Of a DNA stretch of 64,000 nucleotides, positions 10,906 through 22,660 are shown piece by piece. The first letter of the stretch is position 1; each line of letters starts with the position of its first letter. The position numbers and the translations under genes were made by a program. Source of the DNA: Heracleum sosnowskyi. Lineage: Eukaryota; Streptophyta; Magnoliopsida; Apiales; Apiaceae. The notes under the pieces are model-generated. The model saw nothing but the letters and a program-made list of their open reading frames with translations. It made no database searches and had not been told where the DNA came from. The stretch spans positions 1,984,001 through 2,048,000 of the forward strand of contig JAUIZM010000018.1 in the NCBI GenBank assembly GCA_030848705.1. Reading direction: 5' to 3'.

Positions 10906-13900
10906 CGACCCTAGATCTTTTTAATATTAAATTACATCATGGAGGCAACTTCATTGATAATCTTAAAAAATATGTTGGGGGCAATTTTGATTATATAGAC
11001 ATGTGTGAGGGTGATACCATAAGTTTAATTGAGATGATGACAATGTGTAAGGAGTGTGGGGATATGGGTGTTGCCTTCCTTTATTTCAAACACCCTGGTA
11101 TTGAGATGGAAAATGGGTTGCGGAGTTTAAAATCAGATGGTGATGTTCTTGACATGTGTGAGATGATGCCCACATCCAGGATAATTTACATATATTCAGT
11201 CACTCATAAACCTATAGCAATCATGCCACCTGAAGGGGCAACTACACTGGATTATGCACCATCTCAAGGTCCCACTGTTGAGTATGTATACAATACCAAT
11301 GATCCATTTGAGAGAGATCAGATGGACCAATTACTTGAATTTGAAGGGATGCATAGGGATTTCTCTGATCATGAAGATGAGGAAAATGCGGATGTTCCTG
11401 AATAGGTAGAAGAAGGACAAAATGAACATGATATATTTAGTGACCAAAGCTGGAATTCAGATTCCTCCAATATGGATTCGACTAACGAGGATGTATGTGA
11501 ATATAAAAATGAAAGGATATTGAGAAAGAAGGAGAAAGAATAGGCTAATCAGAAAGGCAAATGCAAATAGAAAGAGAATACAAATGATGCAACTCATGTT
11601 GAAAAAGAATCACAACAACACATGGAACCATAGAATGACATTCTTATTGAAGATGAAGGTGACCTAGCTTCTGATGTATCAAGTCACTATGCTGCAAGTG
11701 ATGAGGAGATGATGACAGGGAACTCTACTGATGAGGATGAAGTGTCATATCCAGTTTTTGATCATATGTCAGAAATGATTGATCCTAAGTTTGAGATAGG
11801 GATACTATTTACAACAACCAAGATTTTCAGGAGTGCAATAAAGAAACATGGCATACTACATAGAAGGCCTATAAGACAATGTAGAAATTATGGATTCATA
11901 GTGAAGTTTGTATGTCAAGAAACATATGAATGGAAGATTTATGCTTCTAAAATACAAAAGACTGACACATATCAGATTAAGATCTACAGCCCTAAACATA
12001 CATGCACACCAACCTTTCATCAGAAGCAGATTAACTCTACATGGATTACAGAGCATTATGAAGATGACATAAGAATGAATCATACATGGCCATTAGCCTC
12101 ATTCTTGTAGAAAGTGGTAAATGATTGGTATTATCATGTTTCAATATATGCTATTGCTAGGGCTAAGAGGAAGACATTAACAAAAATTAATAGAATACAT
12201 GTTGATCAGTATGGAAAGGTTTGGGAATATAGAAATGAATTGTTAAAGGTTATGCCAGATAATACAATACAAGTGATGACTGAAGACCAAAAGTTAATGG
12301 ATGACAGAAAAAGATTCAAGAGATTGTACTCATGTTTTGGTCCATTGAAAAGAGGTTTTAGAAGTGGGTGCAGACACTTGATGGGACTAGATGGGTGCCA
12401 CTTGAAAAGGGCCTTATGAGGGTCAACTACTTGTTGTTGTGGGTACTAATGCCAATGATGACATGTACCCCATAACATGGGCTGTAGTTGAAGTTGAGAA
12501 TAATGATAACTGGATTTGGTTTTTGGTCAATCTGAAAAGTGATCTAGGAATTGAAAATGATGGGGCATTCACTTTCATATCAGACAAGCAAAAAGTACCT
12601 ATCACTACCTACATTTATGCACATATTTATACACACCTAACTCTATCTACTTGACAGGGTCTAATCAATGTTCTTGAAGTTGTGTTCCCTGAAGTAGAAC
12701 ATAGGTTATGTGTCATGCACCTGTATAGAAATATGTGGAAGAAGCACAAGAGGATAAGGGTGTGGATGTGTTTATGGTTGGCAGCTAGATCCACCACTGA
12801 ATACACCTTCAACAAACTCATGCAAGAGCGGAAGAAGGTTAGAAACACATGCATTTATTTATTCTTGTCCATTTGTTCTAAATACGTTGTTCTTTATGCA
12901 TTTATTGATGTTGCATTTGTAGTTGTTAAAGAAGTGTTATGACTGGCTAGATGAGAAGCCTAGGACACAGTAGAGCACGAGTGCTTTTAGATTAGTATGT
13001 AAGTCTGATATGTTTGTTAATAACCATTGTGAGGTTTTTAACAATAACATTAGAAAGTATAGGGATCTGCCTATAATTTATATGTTGAAAGCTATCCATA
13101 AAGATCTTATGAGAAGAATACAGCAAAGGAGGGACAAAATTCAGAATAGCTATGCACTTAACCCCATGTACCCTAATGCCACGAGAAGACTTCACAAGTA
13201 TGTCATCTTTAATTTAAACATATTATATTTACTTAACATTTAATTTGTCATATTTACTTAAACATGGTGATTATCTAAATTAAGCAATTAACCTGTAATA
13301 TAGGACAATTGAGCAAAGTAAAAGATGTCATGTTGTATGGAGTGGAGAGGCAAGGTATTTGGTGACAATGACAGCAGGGGGCTATGAGATGGTTGTAGAT
13401 CTTGAAGCAATGAAGTGTGCATATAGAAAATGAGAGATGTCAGGCATACCTTGTTACCATGTATGTGCATGCATTGCTTGTAGTAAGAAGGCTCATGAAC
13501 CGTTTATTCACCCATGTTACAGGAAGGACACTTTTTTGGGATGTTATCAACAAATTGTAGAGCCGATATGTGGTGAAGAAGAGTGGGAAGAAACAAGATA
13601 TCCCAAACCATTGCCTCTAGAGGTTAAGGCCCAGACTGAAAGACCTAAGAAGAAGAGAAATAAGTCCAATGATATTGTAAGAAGTACATATTCAACAAGA
13701 CTCAAAAGACATAACACAAAAGTCAGGTGCAGCTATTGCACTGAGTACAACCATAATACTAGGACTTGTCCGGTGAGCTTAACTATTTCTTCTACTGATT
13801 TTGTTTGTTATTTTTCTTACTAATCATACTAATATGGTGACTTACTATAGGCGGCTGATAGAGCCAATGGGTGTGAGAAGCAAGTGAAAACTAGGCCTGA

Positions 13901-14351
13901 ACCAAAGAGTAAGATAATTTCTGCTACTACAACAACAGTTGAACCAAGTGAACCTGCAACAACCCAATCTGAAATGAACAATGCTTCAAGTGCTACACCT
14001 TCAAGTGTTAAACCCTCAACTGCTACACCTTCATCTACTAGAGCTTCAAGAGTTAAAACTTCAACTGCTAAAGCTTCAACTGATAGAGCATCAAGTTCTA
14101 AAGCTACAATTGCTAAAGCTTCAAGTGGTAATGCTACTACTGCTAAAGGTGCAAGAGCAACTAACCCTAATGAAGGTACACATGATGGGGTTTTGAAGAA
14201 GAAATCAGATCAAGCAAAGGTGGACAACACTCCACTTGGTATCCAATCACAGAAAGGAGGGAAAGGGACTACAACAACTAGGCAAAACATTGAGGCAAAA
14301 AGGAGGGAACTGCAAGATAAACTGAAGAAAAATCAAGTGTGGAAAATTTAA
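10906..14351 (+). pseudogene. MuDR/MULE transposase pseudogene
   Basis: Remains of a five-exon transposase. Exons read 10906-12594, 12658-12837, 12932-13197, 13304-13772 and 13851-14351, all with GT/AG borders. In order: a PB1-like N-terminal domain (DLFNIKLHHGGNF); an acidic linker; the MuDR DNA-binding region (RSAIKKHGILHRRPIRQCRN); the catalytic region with LMGLDGCHLKG and FISDKQKGLINV carrying two of the DDE aspartates; a SWIM-type region (EMSGIPCYHVCAC); a zinc knuckle (CSYCTEYNHNTRTC); and a Ser/Thr/Ala/Lys-rich repetitive tail. In-frame stops are TAG at 11403, 11541, 11568, 11631, 12108 and 12971, and TGA at 13431. An extra A in the run 12405-12408 shifts the frame once. The homologous frame is otherwise continuous. 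No functional protein can be made. The family is certain; the age of decay is inference. Confidence 0.9.
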
Positions 14352-14715
14352 GAATTTGATTCTAAATGTCTTTGTGCTATTACTTTTGTTAATGACAACT
14401 TGGTTTCTGGCATATGCAAACATTTGGTTTATTATCCAATGTGAACCTAGAACTTTATTTTCTTTTGTTATTTTGTGTTCAAGACATGTGGTTTGTTGTT
14501 ATGAAGTAATGTGGTGTTCTTGTTATGAATACTATTGTTTTAGAAAGATATCTTCTTTAATTTTGTATTTTGTTAGAAAGACACATATTTGGTTACACAA
14601 TGTCATTCAATCATAACTAACCTTCAATACATCGAAAAATATCATACTTTTACATAGATAAATATTCATTACATCGAAACATAGTTAAAGAACTATATCT
14701 TCTACCTAAAACAAC

Positions 14716-15126
14716 TTAAACAAGGTCATCAGAGTCGTAATCCTCATGAACATTGTCAGGAGTAACCGAAGTGAGTGCCCTACTCATCATCACAACGAAG
14801 ACCATGCACATTGCAATCACAGTGAAAGCTTGCTTATTTTTCAGATTATTCATCTGAGCTTCGTGCCCCTCTATCATACAATCCAACTTGCGCCTGTACT
14901 TTTCATGCGTCTCAAACAAGCGATCTTGCAACTCTGTAATGGCCTCAACAGCACGAGCTCCGAGTGGTGGATCGATCCACTTATGGTATGCACAAGTATC
15001 AGACCCACACTTCCTATACCTCCAACCAGCATTCTCCCCGTACCAACGAGTCTTCACCACACTCATTTCATCACAATCACAAATAAGGTCGAATATCGCA
15101 TCAACTTCAGCCATGGTTCGTGCCAT
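14716..15126 (-). CDS. GRF-type zinc-finger protein with C-terminal membrane segment, carried by the MULE
   Basis: An intact 136-aa frame. Residues 16-56 hold a GRF-type zinc finger: CDC near 16-18, NAGWRYRKC at 32-40, then CAYHKWIDPP, with the Gly-Trp-Arg/Cys core replacing the name-giving GRF. Residues 60-98 are charged and probably coiled coil (ELQDRLFETHEKYRRKLD). Residues 100-118 form one hydrophobic segment (AFTVIAMCMVFVVMM), and the tail is acidic. Similar small GRF proteins are widespread in plant genomes, often next to MULEs. Its molecular role is unknown to me. It lies convergent to the dead transposase, about 365 bp from that gene's stop. The second Met at residue 5 is an alternative start. 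Whether it is expressed cannot be seen. Confidence 0.7.
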   Translation of the reverse strand: MARTMAEVDAIFDLICDCDEMSVVKTRWYGENAGWRYRKCGSDTCAYHKWIDPPLGARAVEAITELQDRLFETHEKYRRKLDCMIEGHEAQMNNLKNKQAFTVIAMCMVFVVMMSRALTSVTPDNVHEDYDSDDLV

Positions 15127-15721
15127 TTTTCTGTTTGGGTGAAGACAATTTTAAAATTAGGGTTTGAAAACATAGACATACAAGAATTGGGGTTCATTTT
15201 GTATATATCCCAATTAGCCGTTACATTCGTAAAAAGTCTTTTTTGCCCTCAACCTGACAAACAGAGTTAACGCCATTTAACGGAAAAATGCAAAATGTAA
15301 CGAAAAGTGAAGTTCAGTATAGCCCGTGGTACTTTCAGAACTGTAGTATCCAAAGTGCTCCGACACATAAACTGGAAGTACATATAATACACTTTACTCG
15401 GAAAAAAATGACTAACTTCTTTTCGTTTCTTATGTTTTCTAAGCTCTTCCTCATTTATAATGATTTCATTTTATTCTAAAAAATACTAAATAAATTTAAA
15501 TTTATTAATAATTGTACTCACTTACAAAATATTTTTTCAATTTAATAAAATATTCGAAAACATAAATCAGTTTATTTGCAATTTCAGTTTTGTACTGGAC
15601 TTAGACAGTGGACCGGACCCTCTTAATTTTGGGCCTCCTTTGCAACCAACAAGACGTGCAGTACTCCATCACAGGGCTGAAACCAGTCGTCCAAAATTGA
15701 GAATTATAGATCTAAAATCTT

Positions 15722-15725
<4 letters not shown>

Positions 15726-15768
<43 letters not shown>
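15726..15768 (+). repeat. (GA)n microsatellite in the 5' UTR of the ATP synthase e-subunit gene
   Basis: An AG/GA dinucleotide run ending 3 bp before the ATG at 15772. GA-rich leaders are common in plant 5' UTRs and can bind BBR/BPC proteins. Confidence 0.9.
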
Positions 15769-15771
15769 TCA

Positions 15772-17703
15772 ATGGCGCCACCACCAGGACCGTATTCCGG
15801 AACCAGCACTCTTGCTTTGGTATACTCACTTGACCCACTTATATATATGTGTGTGTAAATTGTTTTGATGGGTCACTTTACTTTGGTTGTTTCTGTATAT
15901 GTATGTATATATATATTAGGTGGCTCGTGTGTCTGCCTTTTCATTTGGGCTTGTTTATGGAACCATGAAGCTCAAGTATCTTAAGGTTTTTTCCCCACAA
16001 CCCCTTTACTAATTTACCCTTCTGTAAATTTATCTATATGTTGATTTGTCTAATCAGCGTGATGATATTTAATGGGTTTGTTATATTTTGTGCCCGTAAT
16101 AATTTACATTTGTGAATCTGTTGATATTTAAATGGGTTATAATTTATATGGGATACCGATTCTAAAGGACTAATTCTAGATCAATCTTTAGTTTGTTTCC
16201 ACGAAGAGGGTTAGAATAGATAGTCCCGTAAAGTAAACTAAACTAAAATGTTGTAAATACTAGGTGATGGAGTTTTTTTAAACGATCAAGTACGGTAAGC
16301 TTGAGTAGAAATTTATATAGTTCGGGAATTTTTGTACATTTAGAGCAAATAAGCTGGTAGTCCGGGGATTATATCCCAAGAAGCAAACATGGGCTTACTG
16401 TGTCCAAACACCTTTTTGTTGTAACATTGAAATTCAAAAGAATGAATAAATGGATTGAAGGAGAAGAATATGACAACTCCTAATGCAGGAGGAGGAGATT
16501 TTATAATATCTACTTGTCCAATTTAAATATAATTAATAGTAAATTGCAATTAATATTGTTCTTATAGATGAAAACAGTATATATGGATTATCTTGTTTAG
16601 ATTCCATGCTCCACAGCACTTGTAAGTTGTGACTTAATTGTACATGTCTTCTTCTTGCAGGGTGCTTGTGCTAACCTCAGTTTCTGCTTAATTATTTATA
16701 AAAAAATATGTATATTATCAAGGTTGTGTAGTTGTGCTAACTACCAAGACTTTGTAGTGTCTAGATTGATGCATCTTAACCAAACATTTGATTGAATTCC
16801 CGATTAACATGACATGATAATGGTTTCATTTTGGTAGTGGCTCACACACACAAATTCATATGTTGCATCGTTTAGCTTTAGCATGTTCTAATACAGATTT
16901 TTACCATCCCACAAAATATTAATTACTCAGAGACATTATTTGACTGTATTTATATACCTCGGAAAAGATTTAATGCATTGTTTAGGAAGCTATTCAGATG
17001 TTTTTAGCTCTATGGAATGAATTGTTCACTTGCCTAAACTTTCAGAAATCCACACCCTATGATTATAATGCCTTGTACAGAAACAGTAAAAGAGTTCACT
17101 TGTCTGTCGGAAAAATGGGATACTAAGCAGCAGGTTTACTTGTTTACATCATCAAAATCACACTCATCTTTCCATCTGTAGAATACGTTGTAGTTTAGTC
17201 CAAATTCCATACTGCAGCATGTCTTTATCACATGCTATGCCAATTTTGAACATATTTTCCGTGTCTCATATTTGGTATTTCCGTATTGGAGCTTTAAAAA
17301 CATTTCTGGTGAGCAAACAATTAATACATATATCAGAAATCAGATACTCTTTTTACCCCTAGTTCCTATATAGACAACTTTCTTTAGGCATCACAGTAGT
17401 AGTATTGTAGTCGCCCTAGTTCATATATAGACTACTTTCTTTAGGCATCACAGTAGTAGTATTGTATTCACACAAAAATTTGACCAACTTTCGGACAGGT
17501 TATTGCAAAGGATAAATTAGAATCCAGACTAGATCTAGGCTATATAAATTACTCATAAATTAGAATGCAATAGATATTTCATGCAAAATGCTGGTGCTTT
17601 TCTGTCAATTAAATGATGTTGGTTTATTGATGTTATCCGCTGTTTCCTTTGGCAGGCAAAGGCCAAGTCTGAACAGAAAGCTGCGGCCAAGGCACACCAC
17701 TGA
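15772..17703 (+). CDS. Mitochondrial ATP synthase subunit e-like (plant ATP synthase E chain), three exons
   Basis: A 53-aa membrane subunit of the mitochondrial F1Fo ATP synthase; e-type subunits sit in the stator membrane part and support complex dimers and crista shape. Exons: 15772-15819 (MAPPPGPYSGTSTLAL), 15920-15985 (VARVSAFSFGLVYGTMKLKY plus LK) and 17656-17703 (AKAKSEQKAAAKAHH, stop TGA). All junctions fall between codons and have GT/AG borders. The single membrane segment (about 14-31) contains the GxxxG motif G26-LVY-G30 used for e/g subunit packing, and the C-terminus is lysine-rich and matrix-type. Length and ends match the short plant E-chain proteins I know from Arabidopsis. 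Too fragmented to be found as one open frame. The second intron is 1.67 kb. Confidence 0.88.
17357..17466. repeat. 57-bp tandem duplication in an intron
   Basis: CCCTAGTTC.TATATAGAC begins at 17357 and again at 17414. The two copies differ by a few bases and each ends in CACAGTAGTAGTATTGTA. It lies in intron 2 of the ATP synthase e-subunit gene, upstream of exon 3. Confidence 0.85.
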
Positions 17704-18782
17704 AACATATGGTCTGTCTTCATGGAGTTCGATAGAGAAATAACTCGTGATGATAAAGATTATTATATCATTTTGTACAGGCATTATAGTCTGTGATTCT
17801 GTTTGTATCAGTTGGATTTTGTTGAGAAGTCCTTTAGGTGAAATGAGGAACATCTAGAAATAATCTGTATACAGAACAAGTGCAATATTTTAGCAGGGGC
17901 TTTGTTTCATGTTATTAAGATCAAACTTCAACAAGTGTTTGAAGCTACAATAGGAGGATCTGATTTGAGATGTAATCTTGCAAACGTTAGTTGGCTGCTT
18001 GGCAATCTAATAAGAAAAGAGTGCCAGTCAATTTCAAGGTGTCACTCCCAGGAACCGAGTTAGAAACGAAAAATAGCAAAATAAATTTGTTTATATATAA
18101 AAACTCTGTTGATAATCACTGTAAATAAGGAATTGGAAAACACAATTGTTGTACTGCAAAAATTGCCTTTCAAATCTTAAAATGATTCCTAATAACACTG
18201 TTTAGAGAAAAAATAATAATTTACAATGATAGTTTTAGTAACAAAACTTGCAGAACACACTGTGAAAAACAATATTGGGCTTGGAACTTGTTCAACGAAA
18301 AAAACATTTGCTGAGGGTTCAGAGTTTCTTAGTGTACTTGGGTCATTGCGTGTTAATAGGCCAACTAAGCTAAAAATGAATTTGTGTTTGATAGTTGAAC
18401 TCATGGGATCTCTATTTTTTATTTTTTCTTTTATCACCGTACTTGGGTGTTACGAGGCTAAATTAAGGCAATCTTTGCCAGAAAGCCAATGCTAACTTGC
18501 TATGGCCTATGATACAGATTGTAGGCTAAGGTTAATACTTTAAACAAGAGATGTACTTTTTCATACAATGGAGCTAGTGAGGAGATCATACAAGATCACA
18601 AGCTGTCTACCCATGTTTAGACACATGGTATCTTGTACAGGTATAAAGAAACATAAATGTGCATTTGTTCAGCAAAAAAAAAAAAAACCTAATACCTGTA
18701 GTCAAATCACTGAAGAGAACTGCTAACCAACAAATAAGCGGCATTCATGATTTTTAAAGCTCATCATTGAAGAGCTGACAAT
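17704..18782. other. Convergent intergenic region
   Basis: Holds the 3' UTRs of the ATP synthase e-subunit gene and of the RbfA gene. Open frames here (for example 18226-18495) have no recognisable domain. No repeats beyond a poly-A tract near 18676. Confidence 0.5.
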
Positions 18783-21694
18783 TTATTTTACGTATATGAT
18801 GCCTTCTTCATCGGGATCATCCCCATCCCAACTACTATCCTCGGTCAAATCAGAGGTCTGGTCTCGGTCATCTGGACTTTCTACAACCGTCTTCTCATCT
18901 TTCAACCTATCTAATATTGCAATGACCTGCAGAGAGTAGGTAAAAACCTAGTTAGAAAAAAATATCTACCATTTATTTTATGCACTGTTGGATAAATTCA
19001 TAATAACGAGAAGTTAGGTACCAGCCGAAAGTGAATGACTACAACAGAACAAAAAAATGAAACAAGGAGGAAAACGTGCGAAAAAGATTAGCTAGCAAGT
19101 ATATGCATAAACAAAAGTCAAAATTTTCTTAAACAAAGCTCACAAATACACAAATTGTTTTCTTATCCTGTTATTCCTGCCCTCGTCGGCTCATTATTTG
19201 TTTATTTTGAAGATTGAACTAGAATCGCTCTTTACCAAAAACTGTATACAAGCAGAAGCTACAGTGTTCTCATTAATAGTACATTACTTTCTTATCCTGT
19301 CATTCCTGCCCTCATCGGGCTCATTATATAGGTGTTAAAGATTGAGCTAGAATCCCTCTTCACCAAAAACTGTATACAAGCAGAAGCAACCATGTTCTTA
19401 TCCCTGTTATTCCAGCTTCAGGATATCGAGGATCCAACCACATATCTTAACTAGATTGTCTAACATATGTATATATCTGAAATGAAGATGTGGATGTATC
19501 CTCAAAGAAACTGATTATCTAAGACCATGCAATATCCAACAGGAACATGTGGCCTATGGTAATATTCATTGGAACAAAATACTGCTTAACCAAACAGTTG
19601 GCTGTTACAAAATAGCATCGATTACTATAGTCCTTCAACATAAATCAGACATAAAACTATAGTTGCTAATGTAACAATTGAAAGAGTACACGAGGTCCTA
19701 ATAGCAAATAAGATTTCCATGTTGTCATTAAGGATACTGTTCTAGTAATTTAATAGCCTGCGATCATAAAGGGATTCAGAAATGAACTACTTTTGCATAT
19801 ATTTAATAATACATTCTTAATTATACCTATAATTTTTTTTACAGGGATGAATATGGTAGGGGATAGAAGAATTTTATGCCTAGATCAGTCATTATTTTTT
19901 CTGATTTTAACAACACAACTTATGAAGATATATGATAGAAGATATTGTGTGTAGAAACATAAGTATGGAGTCTTACTCTGCTTCCCCTCTCTATTGATTC
20001 ATCTTCAATGAAACGGATCTCAGGGGTCAACCGCAGTTTCATACGCCTTCCCAACTCACCGCGGACATATTTTGCTTTTGATTTTAGCCCGGAAATGGCT
20101 ACATCCTTTCCTCTCTCATCACCAAACACAGATACATATACTTTAGCAACCTAACAGAAAGAAAGAAATATAAAATATAATTTCTGGCAAATAACAAACA
20201 AAGATGATACATGTACTTTATATAAAACAGTCGAACATGATACAAGAGTCTTATTTCTGTAAACATTGTAAAACTAAATTAGAACTTCTGTAGCGAAATT
20301 ATAATTCAAATCCCGATATTGCTGTTTAAAGTTCAATATTTTCCACCAAACTTTTCACCATTTTATGATCTATTTATGAACTTTAGGGTGCATTCACATG
20401 GAAGGAATTATATAACGAAAGAATGGAGTGGCATTGTATGGATAATGTAGAAGTCACAAGACAAGGATGTAGGAGCTGGGAGTGAGAAATATGAAAGTGG
20501 AAATTTCTTATGATTAAAGTTCTGAAAGAAGTGACCAGTCCTTTTGACTCGAAGGAATGATTTTACTTCAAACCTTAAAAAAGAAAAAAGAGGAACGGAC
20601 AAATATATGTTAAATACTCCCCAAGAATTAGTTCTATTTCCATTCAATTCTCACCTCATCGCGTCCCCTGTGAACACAACTAGTCATCAAAGAACCAACT
20701 TTTAACTAGGCTTTACTGTCTACTGTACTTGGCAACAAAGGTTCCTCTTGACAAATTTCTACCCGTAGAAAACCCATCTTTCATGAAAAAAATCTGAAAG
20801 AACTTGATATCAACAACTTTAAATCATTTCACCATCTTTGCTAGTTCTTTGTACCATCTTTGCTAGTTACTTGTTAAAATCACATTCATTTTCCTTACAG
20901 GCTCCTTGTTTTCCTATATACTTCTAAGGTATAGCTGCAATACGAGAAGGTCAAGAAAGCAGTTCCACATTCCACGAGGTACTCCAACTAGAAAAGTTTC
21001 AACCTTTAACTACTAATCTAAATTAGAAGGCAGCAAACTTACGCTTCATCAAGTTGGAAGGAAAAAGCGAGACATTAAGTTAAAATAAATTAAAATTTGT
21101 ACTTCATTTCTACTTCTACACATTTTCCACAAGAAACATTTTACACTTAACATCGCTAACAAATTTCCATTACAATCATTTCTCATCCCATTCGACAATA
21201 ATACGAAAACAATAAAATAAAAGGCAGCAAATTAGGCAGTAAAAGAAATACAGTATCCTATTATGTTTAAACACGAAAAAGTTATTCATTTAACGAGATT
21301 ATTCATTTATCGAAATACGTAATAAGACAACCTGCAAATCAGAGGAGACTTCAACATCACTAATAGTAGTGAGACAAGACAAATATCTGTCAGCACCTAA
21401 AGCAGCCTCAGGAAGCACAGCAAATTGCAACACATTATCCGAAAGCAACATAGCTGACAACTCTCTTCGTATCTGCTTCGCAACCATTTTCACTCTTCTC
21501 TGATTCGCCATACACTTAATGACTGGCCTTCCATTCCTATTTGTTGTGTTACCAGTAAATATATTGTTAATTCTCATTGTTGCGCCACTCATTGGCCGGA
21601 AACTGGGTGGTAAGAGTGAGCATAGTTGTAACGCGGGGTGTGGATGCGTTATAGGAGGAAGGGTTTGATTGGGGGTGATGGATTGAAGCATCAC
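18783..21694 (-). CDS. RBF1: Chloroplast ribosome-binding factor A (RbfA/RBF1), three exons
   Basis: RbfA binds the small ribosomal subunit and helps 16S rRNA 5'-end processing and late 30S assembly; the plant homologue acts in chloroplasts. Exons: 21332-21694, 19977-20150 and 18783-18926, all joined between codons with GT/AG borders, giving 226 aa. Residues 1-60 are a plausible transit peptide (Ser/Thr/Pro/Asn-rich). The KH-like core starts with NQRRVKMVAKQIRRELSAML and continues through VLPEAALGADRYLSCLTTIS, VAKVYVSVFGDERGKDVA, YVRGELGRRMKLRLTPEIRF and IEDESIERGSR. Exon 3 adds a strongly acidic tail (DSSWDGDDPDEEG), beyond the bacterial core. Start: two adjacent Met codons, the first taken. 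A 29-bp tandem repeat lies about 130 bp upstream. Confidence 0.94.
19162..19418. repeat. Tandem duplication in RbfA intron 2
   Basis: A unit beginning CTTATCCTG(T)TATTCCTGCCCTC starts at 19162, repeats after 129 bp at 19291, and a partial third copy starts at 19397. Copies share CCAAAAACTGTATACAAGC near their ends. Pure intron sequence. Confidence 0.85.
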
Positions 21695-21824
21695 TGAAAG
21701 GGTTGTTGGGTTTTGATATCTGTTCTTGATTTACAGGGGAAATTATCTTGGTTTGGTTTGGTGATGTTTGGAGGGTAGTTTTGTAATTTGGATTTTGAAT
21801 GAACTGATGAGAGATTTTGGATAA

Positions 21825-21960
21825 GAAGACTGATTGGGCTGTTTGATTGGAAAGAAGACTGATTGGGCTGTTTGATCGGAAAGAAGACTGATTGGGCTGT
21901 TTGATCAGAAAGAAGACTGATTGGGCTGTTTGATCAGAAAGAAGACTGATTGGGCTGTTT
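21825..21960. repeat. Five-copy 29-bp tandem repeat upstream of RbfA
   Basis: GAAGACTGATTGGGCTGTTT plus a variable GAT(C/T)(A/G)GAAA starts at 21825, 21854, 21883, 21912 and 21941. The unit length is exactly 29 bp and copies are nearly identical. It lies roughly 130-265 bp before the RbfA start codon, so it may sit in or next to the promoter. Confidence 0.95.
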
Positions 21961-22325
21961 ACTAGACTTGGCCCGTGGCTAATCGTGCCTAAAAAGGCTG
22001 GTGTGGTTGGATTTTATTTAAGACTCTTTACGAATAAAGTACTGAATTTTCAGTATTTTTTTTCTTCAATCAAATCTTTTAGCTAAAATTAATTTCAAAT
22101 TTTGACTAGTCTTTGAAAGTTAGCGATAAACTTTCTTTTAGTTCCACCTACTTCTCAAAAAAATTCAGTTGTTTCTTTAGTCTTGATGATTTCGTGATGA
22201 AATCACCGAGATCAGAAAAAAAATATTATTTTAGATAAATTATTATTTTAGAGTGATAAAATTATAATTACTGATTATTAAATGGGATTGAGATTTTTTA
22301 TTATTTTAGATAGGTTATTAATTTA

Positions 22326-22650
22326 AGAGTAAATTATAGAGTGGTGGCTATATTTTACATCAATTTGCAAAAAAAGTGGCTGAATTTTCGAGTTTTCAAA
22401 TTAATGGCCAAATTTTATATCCGTTTTTTAAAAGATTGGCTTACGCTAATTGTTAACATGAAAATGAGTCATTCTTTTAAAAATTTGAAATAAAATTTGA
22501 TCATCTTTTTGAAAAAAAGTTAGCAAAAGCAATAATTTTAAAACGCGGGAACTAAAGCTTACCAATAATTTGCGAACTTAAAAATTTGACCACATTTTTG
22601 AAATTCGATATAAAATATTGTCACCACTCTGTATTTTACTCGTAAAAGAG
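22326..22650. mobile_element. MITE with long inverted ends and probable 10-bp target duplication
   Basis: The left end GAGTAAATTATAGAGTGGTG and the right end (CACCACTCTGTATTTTACTC) are inverted partners, and similarity continues inward for about 45 bp. TATTAATTTA occurs on both sides (22316-22325 and 22651-22660), which would fit a Mutator-type 9-10-bp duplication. Non-coding. Confidence 0.55.
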
Positions 22651-22660
22651 TATTAATTTA

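Larger units (their letters stand above)
10560..15300 (+). mobile_element. Mutator-like element (PB1-domain MULE), decayed; ends not resolved
   Basis: The body is defined by a transposase pseudogene (10906-14351) and a convergent GRF zinc-finger ORF (14716-15126, minus). The flanks (from about 10560 and up to about 15300) contain non-coding phrases seen around such elements, for example TTAACGCCATTTAACGGAAAAATG. I could not find matching long terminal inverted repeats or a 9-bp target duplication, so both limits are approximate. It sits between the Pin1 promoter and the ATP synthase e-subunit gene. Confidence 0.65.

Noticed and set aside
18226..18495. 89-codon + frame between the e-subunit and RbfA genes
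   Set aside because: No domain, and it lies in the expected 3' UTR zone of convergent genes. Low coding likelihood.
21825..21960. Regular 29-bp repeats considered as CRISPR-like
   Set aside because: There are no spacers between units (pure head-to-tail) and the genome is a plant nuclear one.
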